NCBI RefSeq assembly: GCF_001753165.1
Contig: NZ_CP017448.1
Location: 2,498,462-2,562,461 of the forward strand
Origin: Acidihalobacter aeolianus
GTDB lineage: Bacteria; Pseudomonadota; Gammaproteobacteria; DSM-5130; Acidihalobacteraceae
Direction of reading: 5' to 3'
DNA length: 64,000 nucleotides
The notes below the pieces were generated by a model. It was given only the letters and a program-made list of their open reading frames with translations. It had not been told where the DNA came from and did no database searches. This document shows positions 19,526-28,533 of the stretch, piece after piece (within the stretch, counting starts at the first letter, position 1; the number at the start of each line of letters is the position of its first letter). Both the position numbers and the translations under genes were made by a program.

Positions 19526-20962
19526 CTATTCCGGCATTTTCGCCAATTCGACCTCAGATTGCCAGCCACCCACCTCGTCAGGGGCCATCCAGAAATCGAG
19601 CTGGCCGGGCTCGCGCAACAGGCCGTGAGCCACCAGCAGGGCCGCGCCGCTCCACGTCTGCCGGGTATTCGCGCGTCGGCCGATGAGCCTTCCGTTGCGC
19701 CCATCGTAGTACTCGGGCCAGTCGTCCGCCAGCAACCTGGGTTCGGCGATATCGAGCGCACGGCGCGCCAGATCGCCGCGCCCTGCCCGCATCGCGGCGC
19801 CGACGAAGGCCCACAGCAAGGCGGGCCAGTTGCCTCCGTTGTGGTAGGACCAGGGCGTGTTCTTGGGGTCTGAGCCGGTCAACAGCTGCCATTCAAGGCC
19901 GGCCATCGCCGGGTAGATCAGCTTGACCGGCATGCGTCCCACGAGATCGGACCACTGGGCTTCATACAGGTTCATGATCGCCTCGGCCTGGGCCTGCGTG
20001 GCCAGCCCGAAGATCACCGCCAGCAGATTCCCGAAGGCGAAGAAACGGAAGTCCATGCGTCCGGGGCCCAGATTCCCGAGCAGGTAGCCGCCTCGGTCAG
20101 GTAACCAGTCGACGACCCAGTCCGGAATGCTCTCCGGGTAGATGTTGAGCGGGTTGGCGGCATCCTGGCCGAAGGCCTCGGTCTCGTAGCGGTGAATCTC
20201 GTTCAACCGGGTCATGTCCAGCCAGTAGAACTGGCGAACGTACTCGGTCAGCTGGGCACGTCGCTTGGCCGCCTGCTCCAGCATCGGCGCCAGGGTGTCT
20301 GTGGGCACGAGCAACGCGCTCAGCGCATTGAGGCTGCCGAAAAACAAGGCCTGGATCTCCAGCGGGTGGCCATACACGCCCATGCGCCGGTCGATCATGA
20401 ACGAGCCGTCGGGCACCAGCAGCGTGGGAAACACCTCGAAACGGTCGTTGAGCAGCACCCCCAGGATGGACTGCATGCCACGCTGGAAGGCAGGGTCGGC
20501 TGCCAGCGCGCGGTCGCCAGTTTTGCTCACGTAGGCTTGCAGCAGGAGCACCCACCACATCATCGAATCCACCGGCGCCACGCGCCCGATGGCACGGTCG
20601 CCGAAGTCGGCATGCAGCGTTTCGCGACCATCGGACAAACGCTCCACGCGAAAGCTTGCCGGCATGACCCGCGGCAGACCACGATGCCCCTCCATCTCTT
20701 CCTGGAGATCGCGGATGCGCAACGCCACGCGCAGGAAATTACGCACCACGTCTTCGCGTCCGGCCTGCAGGAACACCAAAGCCGACGGCACGAAATCACG
20801 GATGAAGCAGTCTGCGTAGTTCTCCGCCGCGGTCCAGGCGCTGAGTGCCGCGCGCGTACCCACCGCCTCCCCATTCAGATGAATCAGGGACTCGGTGAGC
20901 AACCGTCGGGCGGAGGCCTCGGCCAGGGTTTCGATGTGTGGTGCCTGTACGTGTTCGCTCAC
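19526..20962 (-). CDS. GH100 alkaline/neutral invertase-like glycoside hydrolase
   Basis: A 478-residue enzyme resembling cytosolic alkaline/neutral invertases (GH100) of cyanobacteria and plants, which split sucrose to glucose and fructose. Characteristic blocks are NYADCFIRDFVPSALV, the catalytic-Asp region RVAPVDSMMWWVLLLQAY, and MIDRRMGVYGHPLEIQALFF. There is no signal peptide, so the protein is cytoplasmic. A GTG at 20962 with GGAGG five bases upstream is a much better start than the codon at 21001. It precedes the metX-like gene. A fructokinase-type ROK gene lies 4 kb away. Confidence 0.85.
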   Translation of the reverse strand: MSEHVQAPHIETLAEASARRLLTESLIHLNGEAVGTRAALSAWTAAENYADCFIRDFVPSALVFLQAGREDVVRNFLRVALRIRDLQEEMEGHRGLPRVMPASFRVERLSDGRETLHADFGDRAIGRVAPVDSMMWWVLLLQAYVSKTGDRALAADPAFQRGMQSILGVLLNDRFEVFPTLLVPDGSFMIDRRMGVYGHPLEIQALFFGSLNALSALLVPTDTLAPMLEQAAKRRAQLTEYVRQFYWLDMTRLNEIHRYETEAFGQDAANPLNIYPESIPDWVVDWLPDRGGYLLGNLGPGRMDFRFFAFGNLLAVIFGLATQAQAEAIMNLYEAQWSDLVGRMPVKLIYPAMAGLEWQLLTGSDPKNTPWSYHNGGNWPALLWAFVGAAMRAGRGDLARRALDIAEPRLLADDWPEYYDGRNGRLIGRRANTRQTWSGAALLVAHGLLREPGQLDFWMAPDEVGGWQSEVELAKMPE

Positions 20963-21045
20963 TCGGTCCTCCGTAGGGCTGGCCCGCGGCGCAGATCGCA
21001 CCGCGGACGGACAAGACCGAGCTTACTGAAGCGGGACGTCAGGCA

Positions 21046-22335
21046 CTAGGGCCGCTGGGACTCGCAGTAGAGATAATCGCGGGTTACCGGCACGGCCCCG
21101 TGGGCGCGGCTGAGCTGGATGTGGAACACCACAAGGTCGCGCCACAGGAACGAACCTTCGCTGACGGCGAGATAGAACTCCCACATGCGGCAGAAGCGCT
21201 CGCCCATGCGCTCGGCAATCTCGGCCCGGTGATTCTGAAAACGCCGGTACCACTCGGCCAGCGTCCAGGCATAGTGCAGCCGCAGCACCTCGATATCGGT
21301 CTGCATCAGGCCCGTGCGCTCCACCACCCGGCTGATCTGCGACAGCGACGGGATGAAACCGCCCGGGAAAATATGCTCGCGGATCCAGGCGTTGGTGGGA
21401 CCGGCCTCGTTGCTCGCGCCGATGGTATGCAGCAGGGCGATGCCGTCGGGAGCCAACAGCGATTCCACCTGATTGAAGAAGGTCGGGAAATTCGGCTCGC
21501 CGACGTGCTCGAACATGCCCACGCTGACGATGCGATCGTATTCGCCGCGATGTTCGCGGTAGTCGCGCAAATGGAACTTCACGCGATCTGAAAGTCCCCG
21601 GCGTTCCGCCTCGGCCTCGGCCACCCGCAACTGTTCCTTGGACAGGGTCAGGCCATCCACCGTGACGCCGGCGTGCTCGGCAAGATACATCGCCAGCCCA
21701 CCCCAGCCCGAACCGATATCGAGCACGCGCTGGCCCGGATGCAATTGGAGCTTGTGCATGATGTGGCGGCACTTGGCCTGCTGCGCCTCCTCCAGGGACA
21801 TGTCCTCACGCTCGAAGTAGGCGCAGGAATAAAACATGCCCTCGTCCAAAAAGGTGCGAAACAGGGATTCGTCCAGATCATAATGGTGCGAGACGTTGGT
21901 GCGTGAGCGCTTGATCCGGTTGCCCTCCTGGATCAGCTTGATCAGCGGCAGCACAACGCGCCCGATTCCGTGCGGAGGCGCCTCGGTGAAGCTGCTCATC
22001 AGCACGCGCAGCAAGGTGCGCAATCCGCCCTGACCAGGCTCCCAGCCACCGTCCATGTAGGTTTCGCCGAGTTCGTATTCCGGATCCTGCAGGATCCGGC
22101 GCAGCACCGACCGCTCACGAATGATCAGCTCGGCGCGAATGTCGCCCTCGCCGAAATTCAAGGTTTCGCCGCCAGGTAGGCGTACGGTGAGGCGGGCACC
22201 GCGGATACGCCCGTCCAGCAGACGGCGCAGCATGCTCGCGGGCGAAATTACGATGTGATGTTTGTGCAGGGTCGCCGCACTGGACGGATGCGACCCCCCT
22301 AGCTCTTGAGATTGTCCGGCCATGACTGTCCTCAT
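21046..22335 (-). CDS. cfa: Cyclopropane-fatty-acyl-phospholipid synthase
   Basis: A 429-residue SAM-dependent enzyme that adds a methylene bridge to unsaturated acyl chains of membrane lipids, often an acid or stress adaptation. The N-terminal lipid-binding part (about 1-150) is followed by NVSHHYDLDESLFRTFLDE and the SAM site VLDIGSGWGGLAMYLAE, then SVGMFEHVG. M1 or M5 could be the start. It is the first gene on the minus strand here, with a 180-base divergent region to the GlcG/HbpS gene. Confidence 0.94.
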   Translation of the reverse strand: MRTVMAGQSQELGGSHPSSAATLHKHHIVISPASMLRRLLDGRIRGARLTVRLPGGETLNFGEGDIRAELIIRERSVLRRILQDPEYELGETYMDGGWEPGQGGLRTLLRVLMSSFTEAPPHGIGRVVLPLIKLIQEGNRIKRSRTNVSHHYDLDESLFRTFLDEGMFYSCAYFEREDMSLEEAQQAKCRHIMHKLQLHPGQRVLDIGSGWGGLAMYLAEHAGVTVDGLTLSKEQLRVAEAEAERRGLSDRVKFHLRDYREHRGEYDRIVSVGMFEHVGEPNFPTFFNQVESLLAPDGIALLHTIGASNEAGPTNAWIREHIFPGGFIPSLSQISRVVERTGLMQTDIEVLRLHYAWTLAEWYRRFQNHRAEIAERMGERFCRMWEFYLAVSEGSFLWRDLVVFHIQLSRAHGAVPVTRDYLYCESQRP

Positions 22336-22516
22336 CGGCTATGTGTTTACATGTAGAACGGTGAGCATGCTCCCTCACTCACCATCAACTAATCTATGTA
22401 GACAAGGCGATTGCGAAAATTCTCCTCATCACGTCCAGGATAATTTGATATAGAACACGGTCATGGAAGGTGAATGCAGCCCGACATGCCTACCTGCCCA
22501 TGTGAGAGCAAACATC

Positions 22517-23035
22517 ATGCCTAAAACCAATCAATCAAATGAGCAGACGCGACTCTTGCTTGTTACCAGCCTGATTCTGCTGTGCTGGGCAGGGTCGAGC
22601 TTTGCCGAATCCCCCATTGTGGAGATACCCAGACTCACGCTGAATTCCGCACTGAAGATTGCCAAAACGGCTCTACTCACCTGCCAACATAAAGGCATCT
22701 CGGTAGCCGTGACTCTGCTGGACCGGGGTGGCAATGTTCAGGTGATTCTGCGCGACACCCTCGCCTCCGACCTCACTCTGGCGATCAGTCGCGACAAGGC
22801 CTATACAGCCCTGTCCTTCAACACGCCCACGGCCGATCTCGGCGAGCGTGCGAAATCGCCGCTGGGACGCATGCCGCGCATGGCCATGTTCGCAGGTGGC
22901 CTGCCGATCCATGCGGGTGGTACCCTCGTCGGCGCGATCGGGGTCAGTGGCGCGCCATCGGGAGATACCGATGCCATCTGCGCCAAGGCCGGCGTGGACA
23001 GCCTGCAAACCGATCTGGATATGGCCGGCGGCTGA
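22517..23035 (+). CDS. Exported GlcG/HbpS-family heme-binding-like protein
   Basis: A 172-residue protein with a signal peptide (hydrophobic LLLVTSLILLCWAG, cleavage after SFA) and a DUF336 domain: ALKIAKTALLTCQHKGISVAV, VTLLDRGGNVQVILRD, and the Gly-rich GGLPIHAGGTLVGAIGVSG. Family members include the heme sensor HbpS and GlcG; their biochemical roles are poorly settled. The ATG at 22517 is chosen because the export signal starts there. It stands alone before DUF1841. Confidence 0.85.
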   Translation: MPKTNQSNEQTRLLLVTSLILLCWAGSSFAESPIVEIPRLTLNSALKIAKTALLTCQHKGISVAVTLLDRGGNVQVILRDTLASDLTLAISRDKAYTALSFNTPTADLGERAKSPLGRMPRMAMFAGGLPIHAGGTLVGAIGVSGAPSGDTDAICAKAGVDSLQTDLDMAGG

Positions 23036-23079
23036 ACGGCCACGGGGCTCGCCCCGATGATACGTAGGGATACCTAACC

Positions 23080-23514
23080 ATGTTCGGTAACGACCGCGGC
23101 CAGATTCGCCGCTACTACCTGGATATCTGGCAACGCCATTGCCGCGGCGAACCGCTGGATGCACTGGGCGTCCAGATCGCCGGGGTCATCGAGGAACATC
23201 CCGAGTATCACGCGATGCTGGCAAGCGGCGAGGACATGCTCGATCGAGATTTCACCCCCGAGGAAGGCACCAGCAACCCGTTTTTGCACATGGGGATGCA
23301 CCTGGCCATTCGTGAGCAGGTCGCCACCGATCGGCCGGTCGGCCTGGCCGGCGCGCACCGGCGCCTGAGCCTGCACCTGGGGGGCACGCACGCGGCGGAG
23401 CACGCCCTGATGGAATGCCTGGGTACGGCGCTGTGGGAAGCGCAACGCTCAGGCAAGCCGCCCGACGAACTGGCGTACCTGGAGTGCGCGCAGCGCATGG
23501 CCCAGAGCGACTGA
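23080..23514 (+). CDS. DUF1841 family protein
   Basis: A 144-residue soluble protein with the conserved start MFGNDRGQIRRYYLDIWQ and the His-containing stretch NPFLHMGMHLAIREQV. The later HAAEHALMECLGTALWEAQR adds more conserved His/Glu residues. This is typical of DUF1841, common in beta- and gammaproteobacteria. The function is not known. The pattern of His and Glu could suit metal binding, which is a guess. Confidence 0.85.
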   Translation: MFGNDRGQIRRYYLDIWQRHCRGEPLDALGVQIAGVIEEHPEYHAMLASGEDMLDRDFTPEEGTSNPFLHMGMHLAIREQVATDRPVGLAGAHRRLSLHLGGTHAAEHALMECLGTALWEAQRSGKPPDELAYLECAQRMAQSD

Positions 23515-23533
23515 GCCCGACGCGAAAGACCTT

Positions 23534-24019
23534 TCAGCCGCCGAGCAGGCGTTGCCACCAACGGCGGCGGTTGTTCGCCAGCGGCATGGCGTCGGAAACG
23601 TCTTCCGGCGGCAGCAGCGAAACCACCCAGCCCGGCGGGGTCGGTTGGCCGCTGGAACCGCACGACGAGCCCAGGTGATTGGGGTCGAAAATCTTGATCA
23701 GGCGGGGCGTTTCGAGGTCATCGGCGTAGACGATGCCGCAGTAGTCATGCTCATGTTCGCGGCGCAGCAGGGCGTCGATTTCGTCGATGAAGCGAACCAC
23801 TTCGTCACCACCAGCCGGCGCCGAGGGCACGGCTTCTCCGACGGCATACAGATACCAGCCATCCCCCGCCCGGTTCTTCAGGCGATCCCAGAATTCATCG
23901 AGTTGGGGCCAGCGCAATATCCCCACGGTACGGCCATGGTAGACATCATGAAAGCCTTGGGGTGCCACCGACGGGTCGTTGCTGGACATACGGACAGCGT
24001 CTGTCTGCTGGCTAGACAT
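23534..24019 (-). CDS. Hypothetical protein beside dsrE2
   Basis: A 161-residue soluble protein with no membrane segment or signal. Visible parts are GFHDVYHGRTVGILRWPQLD, RAGDGWYLYAVGE and an acidic central region around DEIDALLRREHEHD. A Cys pair in SSCGSSG precedes a Trp/Pro-rich tail. Either M1 or M11 may start it. It lies 55 bases downstream of the DsrE2-type gene on the same strand, so a shared transcript and link to sulfur metabolism is possible. I do not recognise the family. Confidence 0.7.
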   Translation of the reverse strand: MSSQQTDAVRMSSNDPSVAPQGFHDVYHGRTVGILRWPQLDEFWDRLKNRAGDGWYLYAVGEAVPSAPAGGDEVVRFIDEIDALLRREHEHDYCGIVYADDLETPRLIKIFDPNHLGSSCGSSGQPTPPGWVVSLLPPEDVSDAMPLANNRRRWWQRLLGG

Positions 24020-24073
24020 GTGCCCAGCACGTTAGGAGCCGACCGGCCTCTGAACGCGCTGGGCGTGCGGTGA

Positions 24074-24553
24074 TCAGATGAACAGGCAGATGTCGCTGTC
24101 GCCGGCGAACTCGAAGAAGGTCGCGGCGCCGCCGAATTCAATGCCGTCGATGAAATCTGACGGGTTCATGTCGAACAGGTCGACCGTCATCTGGCAGGCC
24201 ACCATGCGCACCTCGGCCTCCTGGCAGAGTTCGCGCAGCTCTTCGAGGCTGGCCACGCCCTTCGACTTCATCTTGTTCTTCATCATCATGGTCATCATGC
24301 CCTCCATGCCCGGCAATGCAGTACCGAGAATGGGGAACCACTTGTCCATGCCCATCGGCATGGGCATACCCGGGTTGCCCAGCGGGCTGACCTTGAGATC
24401 GAGATTCTTCTTCAGCAGCTGCAAGCCATAGAAGGTGAAAAACACCTCTGTGCTATAGCCCAGCGCCGCGGCCGTGGACGCCAGAATGAAGGGAGGATAT
24501 CCCCAATCCAGGGTGCCTTTGGTCGCAATGATGGCGAGCTTCTTCTCAGACAT
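24074..24553 (-). CDS. dsrE2: DsrE2-type sulfurtransferase-like protein (DsrE/F/H family)
   Basis: A 159-residue protein of the DsrE/DsrF/DrsH-like (DsrE2A) group. It begins MSEKKLAIIATKGTLDWGYP and has the Met-rich membrane-proximal segment (about 75-95) and MVACQMTVDLF, whose Cys is the conserved sulfur-carrying residue. Relatives pass sulfane sulfur with TusA and rhodanese in sulfur-oxidising bacteria. Here neither tusA nor a rhodanese gene adjoins it. GGAGGATAAGGTA precedes the ATG, a strong ribosome site. An AT-rich palindromic region lies upstream. Confidence 0.88.
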   Translation of the reverse strand: MSEKKLAIIATKGTLDWGYPPFILASTAAALGYSTEVFFTFYGLQLLKKNLDLKVSPLGNPGMPMPMGMDKWFPILGTALPGMEGMMTMMMKNKMKSKGVASLEELRELCQEAEVRMVACQMTVDLFDMNPSDFIDGIEFGGAATFFEFAGDSDICLFI

Positions 24554-24594
24554 TACCTTATCCTCCTCAGATAACTTTCGTAGTGTTTATGCTA

Positions 24595-24620
24595 ATATTC
24601 GAATGATTATCCGATTAATA
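24595..24620. promoter_or_regulatory. AT-rich palindromic site upstream of dsrE2
   Basis: An AT-rich stretch in GC-rich surroundings, containing the perfect palindrome ATTCGAAT (24597..24604) and a weaker ATCCGAT about eight bases on. ArsR-family repressors of sulfur genes often bind such sites. This is a suggestion only; promoter elements alone could explain the AT content. Confidence 0.25.
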
Positions 24621-24637
24621 CGCTGTGTCAAGGCGCC

Positions 24638-25174
24638 TTATAGCGCCGCCTGCCCTATTTTGTCGCTACCCTGACGCAGCCACGCAAAGCGTCGCTCCGC
24701 CAGCCAGAACCCGCCGAACAGCAGCGCGACATATACCGCATCGCCGGCCAAGGCATTGCGGAAAAAGGGAATTCCTGCGACGTAGGCTGCCGCCAGCCCT
24801 GCTGTATTCTGCGGATAGAGCCCGGTCGTCAGCCATGCCCCAAAATTGCTGATCAGGAAGAACGCGATGGCGCCGGCCAGCGTGCCTGCGGCAATCCGCC
24901 GCAATCCGCGCCGGCGGCGCAGGGCAAAACCGATCAGCACGCTGACCGCAAAGCCCGAGTAGACGAAAACCATGCCTGGGTAAAAGCCCAGTACCCAGTC
25001 GCTCAGCAGCAACGCCGCCAGGGGCACGACGAAGGCCAGACGACGGTCCTCGACGTAGGCTCCGGCAAACAGCGCCAATGCAACCACCGGGGTGAAATTG
25101 GGCCAATGGGGGAGCAGGCGCAACGCCGCCGTCGCGAAAATCAGCAGGCTGAGGGTCAGGAATCGGGGGGTCAT
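24638..25174 (-). CDS. Small polytopic membrane protein, DUF6580/S-component-like
   Basis: A 178-residue membrane protein with five or six helices. The N-terminus RLLPHWPNFTPVVALALFAGAY and the middle LLSDWVLGFYPGMVFVYSGFA resemble the DUF6580 group, which looks like the substrate-binding S components of ECF transporters. It is the last gene of the btuB operon, 33 bases after the ROK kinase. A role in corrinoid or vitamin uptake is a reasonable inference from this, but no energising ECF proteins are encoded here. Confidence 0.72.
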   Translation of the reverse strand: MTPRFLTLSLLIFATAALRLLPHWPNFTPVVALALFAGAYVEDRRLAFVVPLAALLLSDWVLGFYPGMVFVYSGFAVSVLIGFALRRRRGLRRIAAGTLAGAIAFFLISNFGAWLTTGLYPQNTAGLAAAYVAGIPFFRNALAGDAVYVALLFGGFWLAERRFAWLRQGSDKIGQAAL

Positions 25175-25207
25175 CGTACGCTCCGGTGAAATCGTCAGGC
25201 CGCGATT

Positions 25208-26107
25208 CTAGTCCGTCCAGAGGCGCGCCGCACCTCTCACACCACTGGAATCCCCATGCTGTGCCGTTACCAACCGCGTATCGACACGGTCTGAAAAAAC
25301 ATACTCGCCCCAGCGCTCGGACACCGTCGCGCATAACCCAGGCAGGTTGGACAATCCCCCGCCGAGCACGATCACCTCAGGGTCCAGCACATTGATTACC
25401 GAAGCCAGACCGCGGGCCAGGCGGTCCGCGTGCCGGTCGAGGGTCGCACGGGCGGCGGCATCCCCGGCAGCGGCGCGGCGCACGATTTCCTGCGCAGCCA
25501 ATCCTCCGCTCGATGTAGCTGCGTGATCGCGCGCGAGACCTGACCCGGAAATGAAGGTTTCCAGGCAACCATGACGACCGCAGTAGCAGACAGGCCCCGG
25601 TCGTTCCTCGTCCCGAGGCCACGGCAGGGGGTTGTGCCCCCACTCGCCTGCAATCGTATTGGCGCCGGTCAGCAGGCGGCCATCGACCACGATGCCACCG
25701 CCCGTCCCGGTACCCAGGATTACCGCGAACACCGTGGCCGCGCCGGCCGCGGCCCCGTCGGCCGCCTCGGACAGAGCAAGACAGTTGGCATCGTTGGCGA
25801 GTCGCACCTCGCGACCGAGCCGGCGTGTCAGATCCTCGCCCAGTGCGCGACCGTTGAGACAGGTCGAGTTCGCGTTCTTGATCAGGCCGGTGGCGGGCGA
25901 TATCGCACCGGGGGTACCCACGCCCACGGTACAGCGCACGCCGAGCGCCTGCTCGGCGGATTCGACCAATTCACCGACGGCCTCGACAGTGGCCGCGTAG
26001 TTGCCCTGGGGGGTCGGGACGCGCCGGCGCAGACACTCATGGCCATCCGGATCGAGTACCGCCACCTCGATCTTGGTACCGCCGAGATCCACGCCGAGAT
26101 GCCACAT
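25208..26107 (-). CDS. mak: ROK-family sugar kinase, fructokinase (Mak)-like
   Basis: A 299-residue ROK kinase. ATP motif DLGGTKIEVAVLD starts at residue 7; catalytic Asp lies in NDANCLALSEA; the zinc motif CYCGRHGCLETFISG and GEWGHNPLPWP closely follow E. coli Mak, a manno(fructo)kinase. It would turn fructose into fructose 6-phosphate. Its stop is directly followed by the dsrE2-side gene, and its start directly abuts the adenosyltransferase stop, so it belongs to the btuB operon. Its link to corrinoid genes is odd; the GH100 invertase nearby could supply fructose. Confidence 0.85.
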   Translation of the reverse strand: MWHLGVDLGGTKIEVAVLDPDGHECLRRRVPTPQGNYAATVEAVGELVESAEQALGVRCTVGVGTPGAISPATGLIKNANSTCLNGRALGEDLTRRLGREVRLANDANCLALSEAADGAAAGAATVFAVILGTGTGGGIVVDGRLLTGANTIAGEWGHNPLPWPRDEERPGPVCYCGRHGCLETFISGSGLARDHAATSSGGLAAQEIVRRAAAGDAAARATLDRHADRLARGLASVINVLDPEVIVLGGGLSNLPGLCATVSERWGEYVFSDRVDTRLVTAQHGDSSGVRGAARLWTD

Positions 26108-26680
26108 TCAGGGATTCCCTTCCGGATCGGGACGCGCTGGCTTGCGCCAGAAGACCTCGCCGGTACCTGCGCTGCGAGCCAATACCCGCGACAGCACGAA
26201 CAGCAGGTCGGAAAGGCGGTTGAGATAGCGCAGCAACTCAAGAGGAACGGACTCGTCGCGTTCCAGCGCAACTAATACGCGCTCGGCGCGCCGGCAGACC
26301 GCGCGCGCCAGGTGGCAGGCGGCTGCGGCACGTCCGCCGCCGGGGAGTATGAACTCCCGCAGCGGCGGCAGCGCCTCGTTGAATCCGTCAAGCTCGCGTT
26401 CCAGCCGCGTACTGGCCTGCGCCTCTAGCAGGCACTGCCCCGGCAGGCTGAGCGAACCGCCCAGCGAGAACAGATCGTGCTGCACGCGGGTCAGACACTC
26501 GCGCACCGCATCCGGTATCTCCGCCTCGGCCAGCACCAGCGCCAGCGCGCTGTTGAGCTCGTCCACCTCGCCCATCGCCGCCACCCGCGGCGCATCCTTG
26601 GGCACGCGACTGCCGTCGGCCAGCCCCGTGGTGCCGTCGTCGCCGGTGCGGGTATAGATGCGGGTCAGGCGATTGCCCAT
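26108..26680 (-). CDS. pduO: PduO-type ATP:cob(I)alamin adenosyltransferase
   Basis: A 190-residue PduO-type enzyme that makes adenosylcobalamin from cob(I)alamin and ATP. The N-terminal ATP motif TRTGDDGTTGLADG, the central VQHDLFSLGGSL, and the C-terminal CRRAERVLVALE with RYLNRLSDLLFVLSR are all conserved. Its ATG overlaps the btuB stop (ATGA at 26680). This fits an operon that imports and then activates cobalamin under riboswitch control. Confidence 0.93.
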   Translation of the reverse strand: MGNRLTRIYTRTGDDGTTGLADGSRVPKDAPRVAAMGEVDELNSALALVLAEAEIPDAVRECLTRVQHDLFSLGGSLSLPGQCLLEAQASTRLERELDGFNEALPPLREFILPGGGRAAAACHLARAVCRRAERVLVALERDESVPLELLRYLNRLSDLLFVLSRVLARSAGTGEVFWRKPARPDPEGNP

Positions 26681-28527
26681 CAGGTGCTCCCGAAGTCGTA
26701 GCGCAGGCCGAGCATCGCGCTGCGCGCAGGCGCCAGGTAGGCGATGCCGGTGCCGTAATAGGCCGGAACATAGTTCGTGTTGAGCAGATTGTCGACGGAG
26801 GCATGCAGCGTCAAGGCCCGGTTCAGATGCACGCGCAGACTCAGGTTGCCGAGCAGATAGGGGTCCAGCACCTGCCCGCCGAAGTCCTCGCGGCGACCGG
26901 TCCAGATCCAGTCGCTGCCCAGCGTCCAGCGGCCGGCGTCATAACCTAGGCGTGCGCGATAGCTGTGCGACGTACGGCGCAGCAGAGGCTGCCCGGTGCT
27001 CAGATCCACCGGCTTCTGCCAAGTCGCATCCAGGGCGAGGTCGAGCGCTCCGCGCTGCCAGGACCAGCCCGCGGTCACCCCGCGGATACGCGCCTGCTGC
27101 ACGTTGCGGTTCTGATACTGATAGGTCGCGGGATCGACCAGCACCGTCTCGATCAGGTCGTCGATGTGCTGCTGATAGACGGAAACATGCAGTCGGCCTG
27201 CCGCACCGAAGGCCGTGGTCAGATCGGCCTGCACGCTGCGCGAGGTCTCCGGCTTGAGCGCCGGGTTGCCGCCGTAGCCGTACAGATCGTTGAAGGTCGG
27301 CGCACGGTAGCCGGTGCCGGTCGACACGTCGATGACGGTCGCTGCGGCCAGGTGGTAACCGACCCCCAGGTTCCAGGTGTCGTGCCCGCCGAACTGGCTG
27401 TCGTCCGTGCGTCGCCCGGCCGCGGTCAGGCGCCAGGCGCCGAACTGCTGCTGCCATTCGGCAAAGCCGGCATCGGTACGGCGGTCATTGTCGTACGCCG
27501 TGCCGTAGCTCAGGCTGGCGGCATGGGTGCGTGCCCGGCTCGCGCCGAACAGCCAATGGCTGCCGTCGCCTGCATAGGCCAGTTCCGCATGCACCGAATT
27601 GCGCGTGCTGTGCGCGAAGTCGTAGGCCGAAGGATCGTAGCTCTCGGGCTGATCCTGGTTGTACGCGTTGCGCGTCTGCTCGATCCCGCCCTTGAGCCGC
27701 CAGCCGCCACCCAGCGGCAATCCGCCGCGCAGTGCGGCGGTCTGGTGCAGGTAGCGCTGCGACAGCAACGAGAGTGGGGTATAGGGCGGATACCCAGTGG
27801 CGTAGGCACCGCGCCCGCGGCTCTGCCACAAATCCGCGCGCAGGTCGGCGCCGCCGGCATGCAGATCGGCGTACGCGCTCAGCGTGCGGTTGCTGTATGG
27901 CGCGGGCTGGCTCATGCCCTGCACCGGCGGCGTGCCTGCGGTGTGCTCGCCGCTCACGCTCGCGCCTGCGGCGGCATGGCGTCCGGCGGCATGCACGCCG
28001 AGCGAGCCCGTGCGCGTGCCCCAGCCCCCGGCGGCGGCCGAAAGGTGCCCACCTACCCCGCCTGGGTGGCGGGTGATGATGTTGACCACGCCGCCGATGG
28101 CGCTGGAGCCCCACAGCGTCGACAGCGGCCCCTGCACCACCTCGATGCGCTCGATGTCGGCCGCAGGGATGTCCGCCCACGGCGCACCGCCGCTGGTCGA
28201 ATCGTTGAGCGGCACGCCGTTGACCATCACCTTGACCATGTTGCTGTTGGTGCCCTGCAGGAATACCGAGGTGAGCTGCCCGGGACCGCCGCTGGCCACC
28301 ACGTCGAAACCCGGATAGAAACGCAGCACGCCGGCCGCGGTGGCCGCACCGCTGGCCTCGATCTGACTGCGGGTGATGACCTGTGTCGGCACCACGGCAT
28401 CGCTCGCTGGCTGCGCGAAACGGGTCGGCGTGATCACCAGCACCGGCGGCTGGCCGTCGGCCTGCGCGGGAAGAAACGGGAACGACAGCGCCAGGCCGGC
28501 GCCGATCAGGATAAGACGATTTCGCAT
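26680..28527 (-). CDS. btuB: TonB-dependent vitamin B12 outer-membrane receptor
   Basis: A 615-residue TonB-dependent receptor with a signal peptide (cleaved near QADG), a TonB box around PVLVITPTRF, a plug domain with GVLRFYPGFDVV and VMVNGVPLND, and a beta-barrel to the end. A cobalamin riboswitch upstream identifies the ligand as B12 or a related corrinoid. SD GGAGG lies six bases before the ATG and is paired in a predicted hairpin. The C-terminus is LRYDFGST, three residues past the Phe that usually ends such barrels. Confidence 0.93.
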   Translation of the reverse strand: MRNRLILIGAGLALSFPFLPAQADGQPPVLVITPTRFAQPASDAVVPTQVITRSQIEASGAATAAGVLRFYPGFDVVASGGPGQLTSVFLQGTNSNMVKVMVNGVPLNDSTSGGAPWADIPAADIERIEVVQGPLSTLWGSSAIGGVVNIITRHPGGVGGHLSAAAGGWGTRTGSLGVHAAGRHAAAGASVSGEHTAGTPPVQGMSQPAPYSNRTLSAYADLHAGGADLRADLWQSRGRGAYATGYPPYTPLSLLSQRYLHQTAALRGGLPLGGGWRLKGGIEQTRNAYNQDQPESYDPSAYDFAHSTRNSVHAELAYAGDGSHWLFGASRARTHAASLSYGTAYDNDRRTDAGFAEWQQQFGAWRLTAAGRRTDDSQFGGHDTWNLGVGYHLAAATVIDVSTGTGYRAPTFNDLYGYGGNPALKPETSRSVQADLTTAFGAAGRLHVSVYQQHIDDLIETVLVDPATYQYQNRNVQQARIRGVTAGWSWQRGALDLALDATWQKPVDLSTGQPLLRRTSHSYRARLGYDAGRWTLGSDWIWTGRREDFGGQVLDPYLLGNLSLRVHLNRALTLHASVDNLLNTNYVPAYYGTGIAYLAPARSAMLGLRYDFGST

Positions 28528-28533
28528 GGTGGC

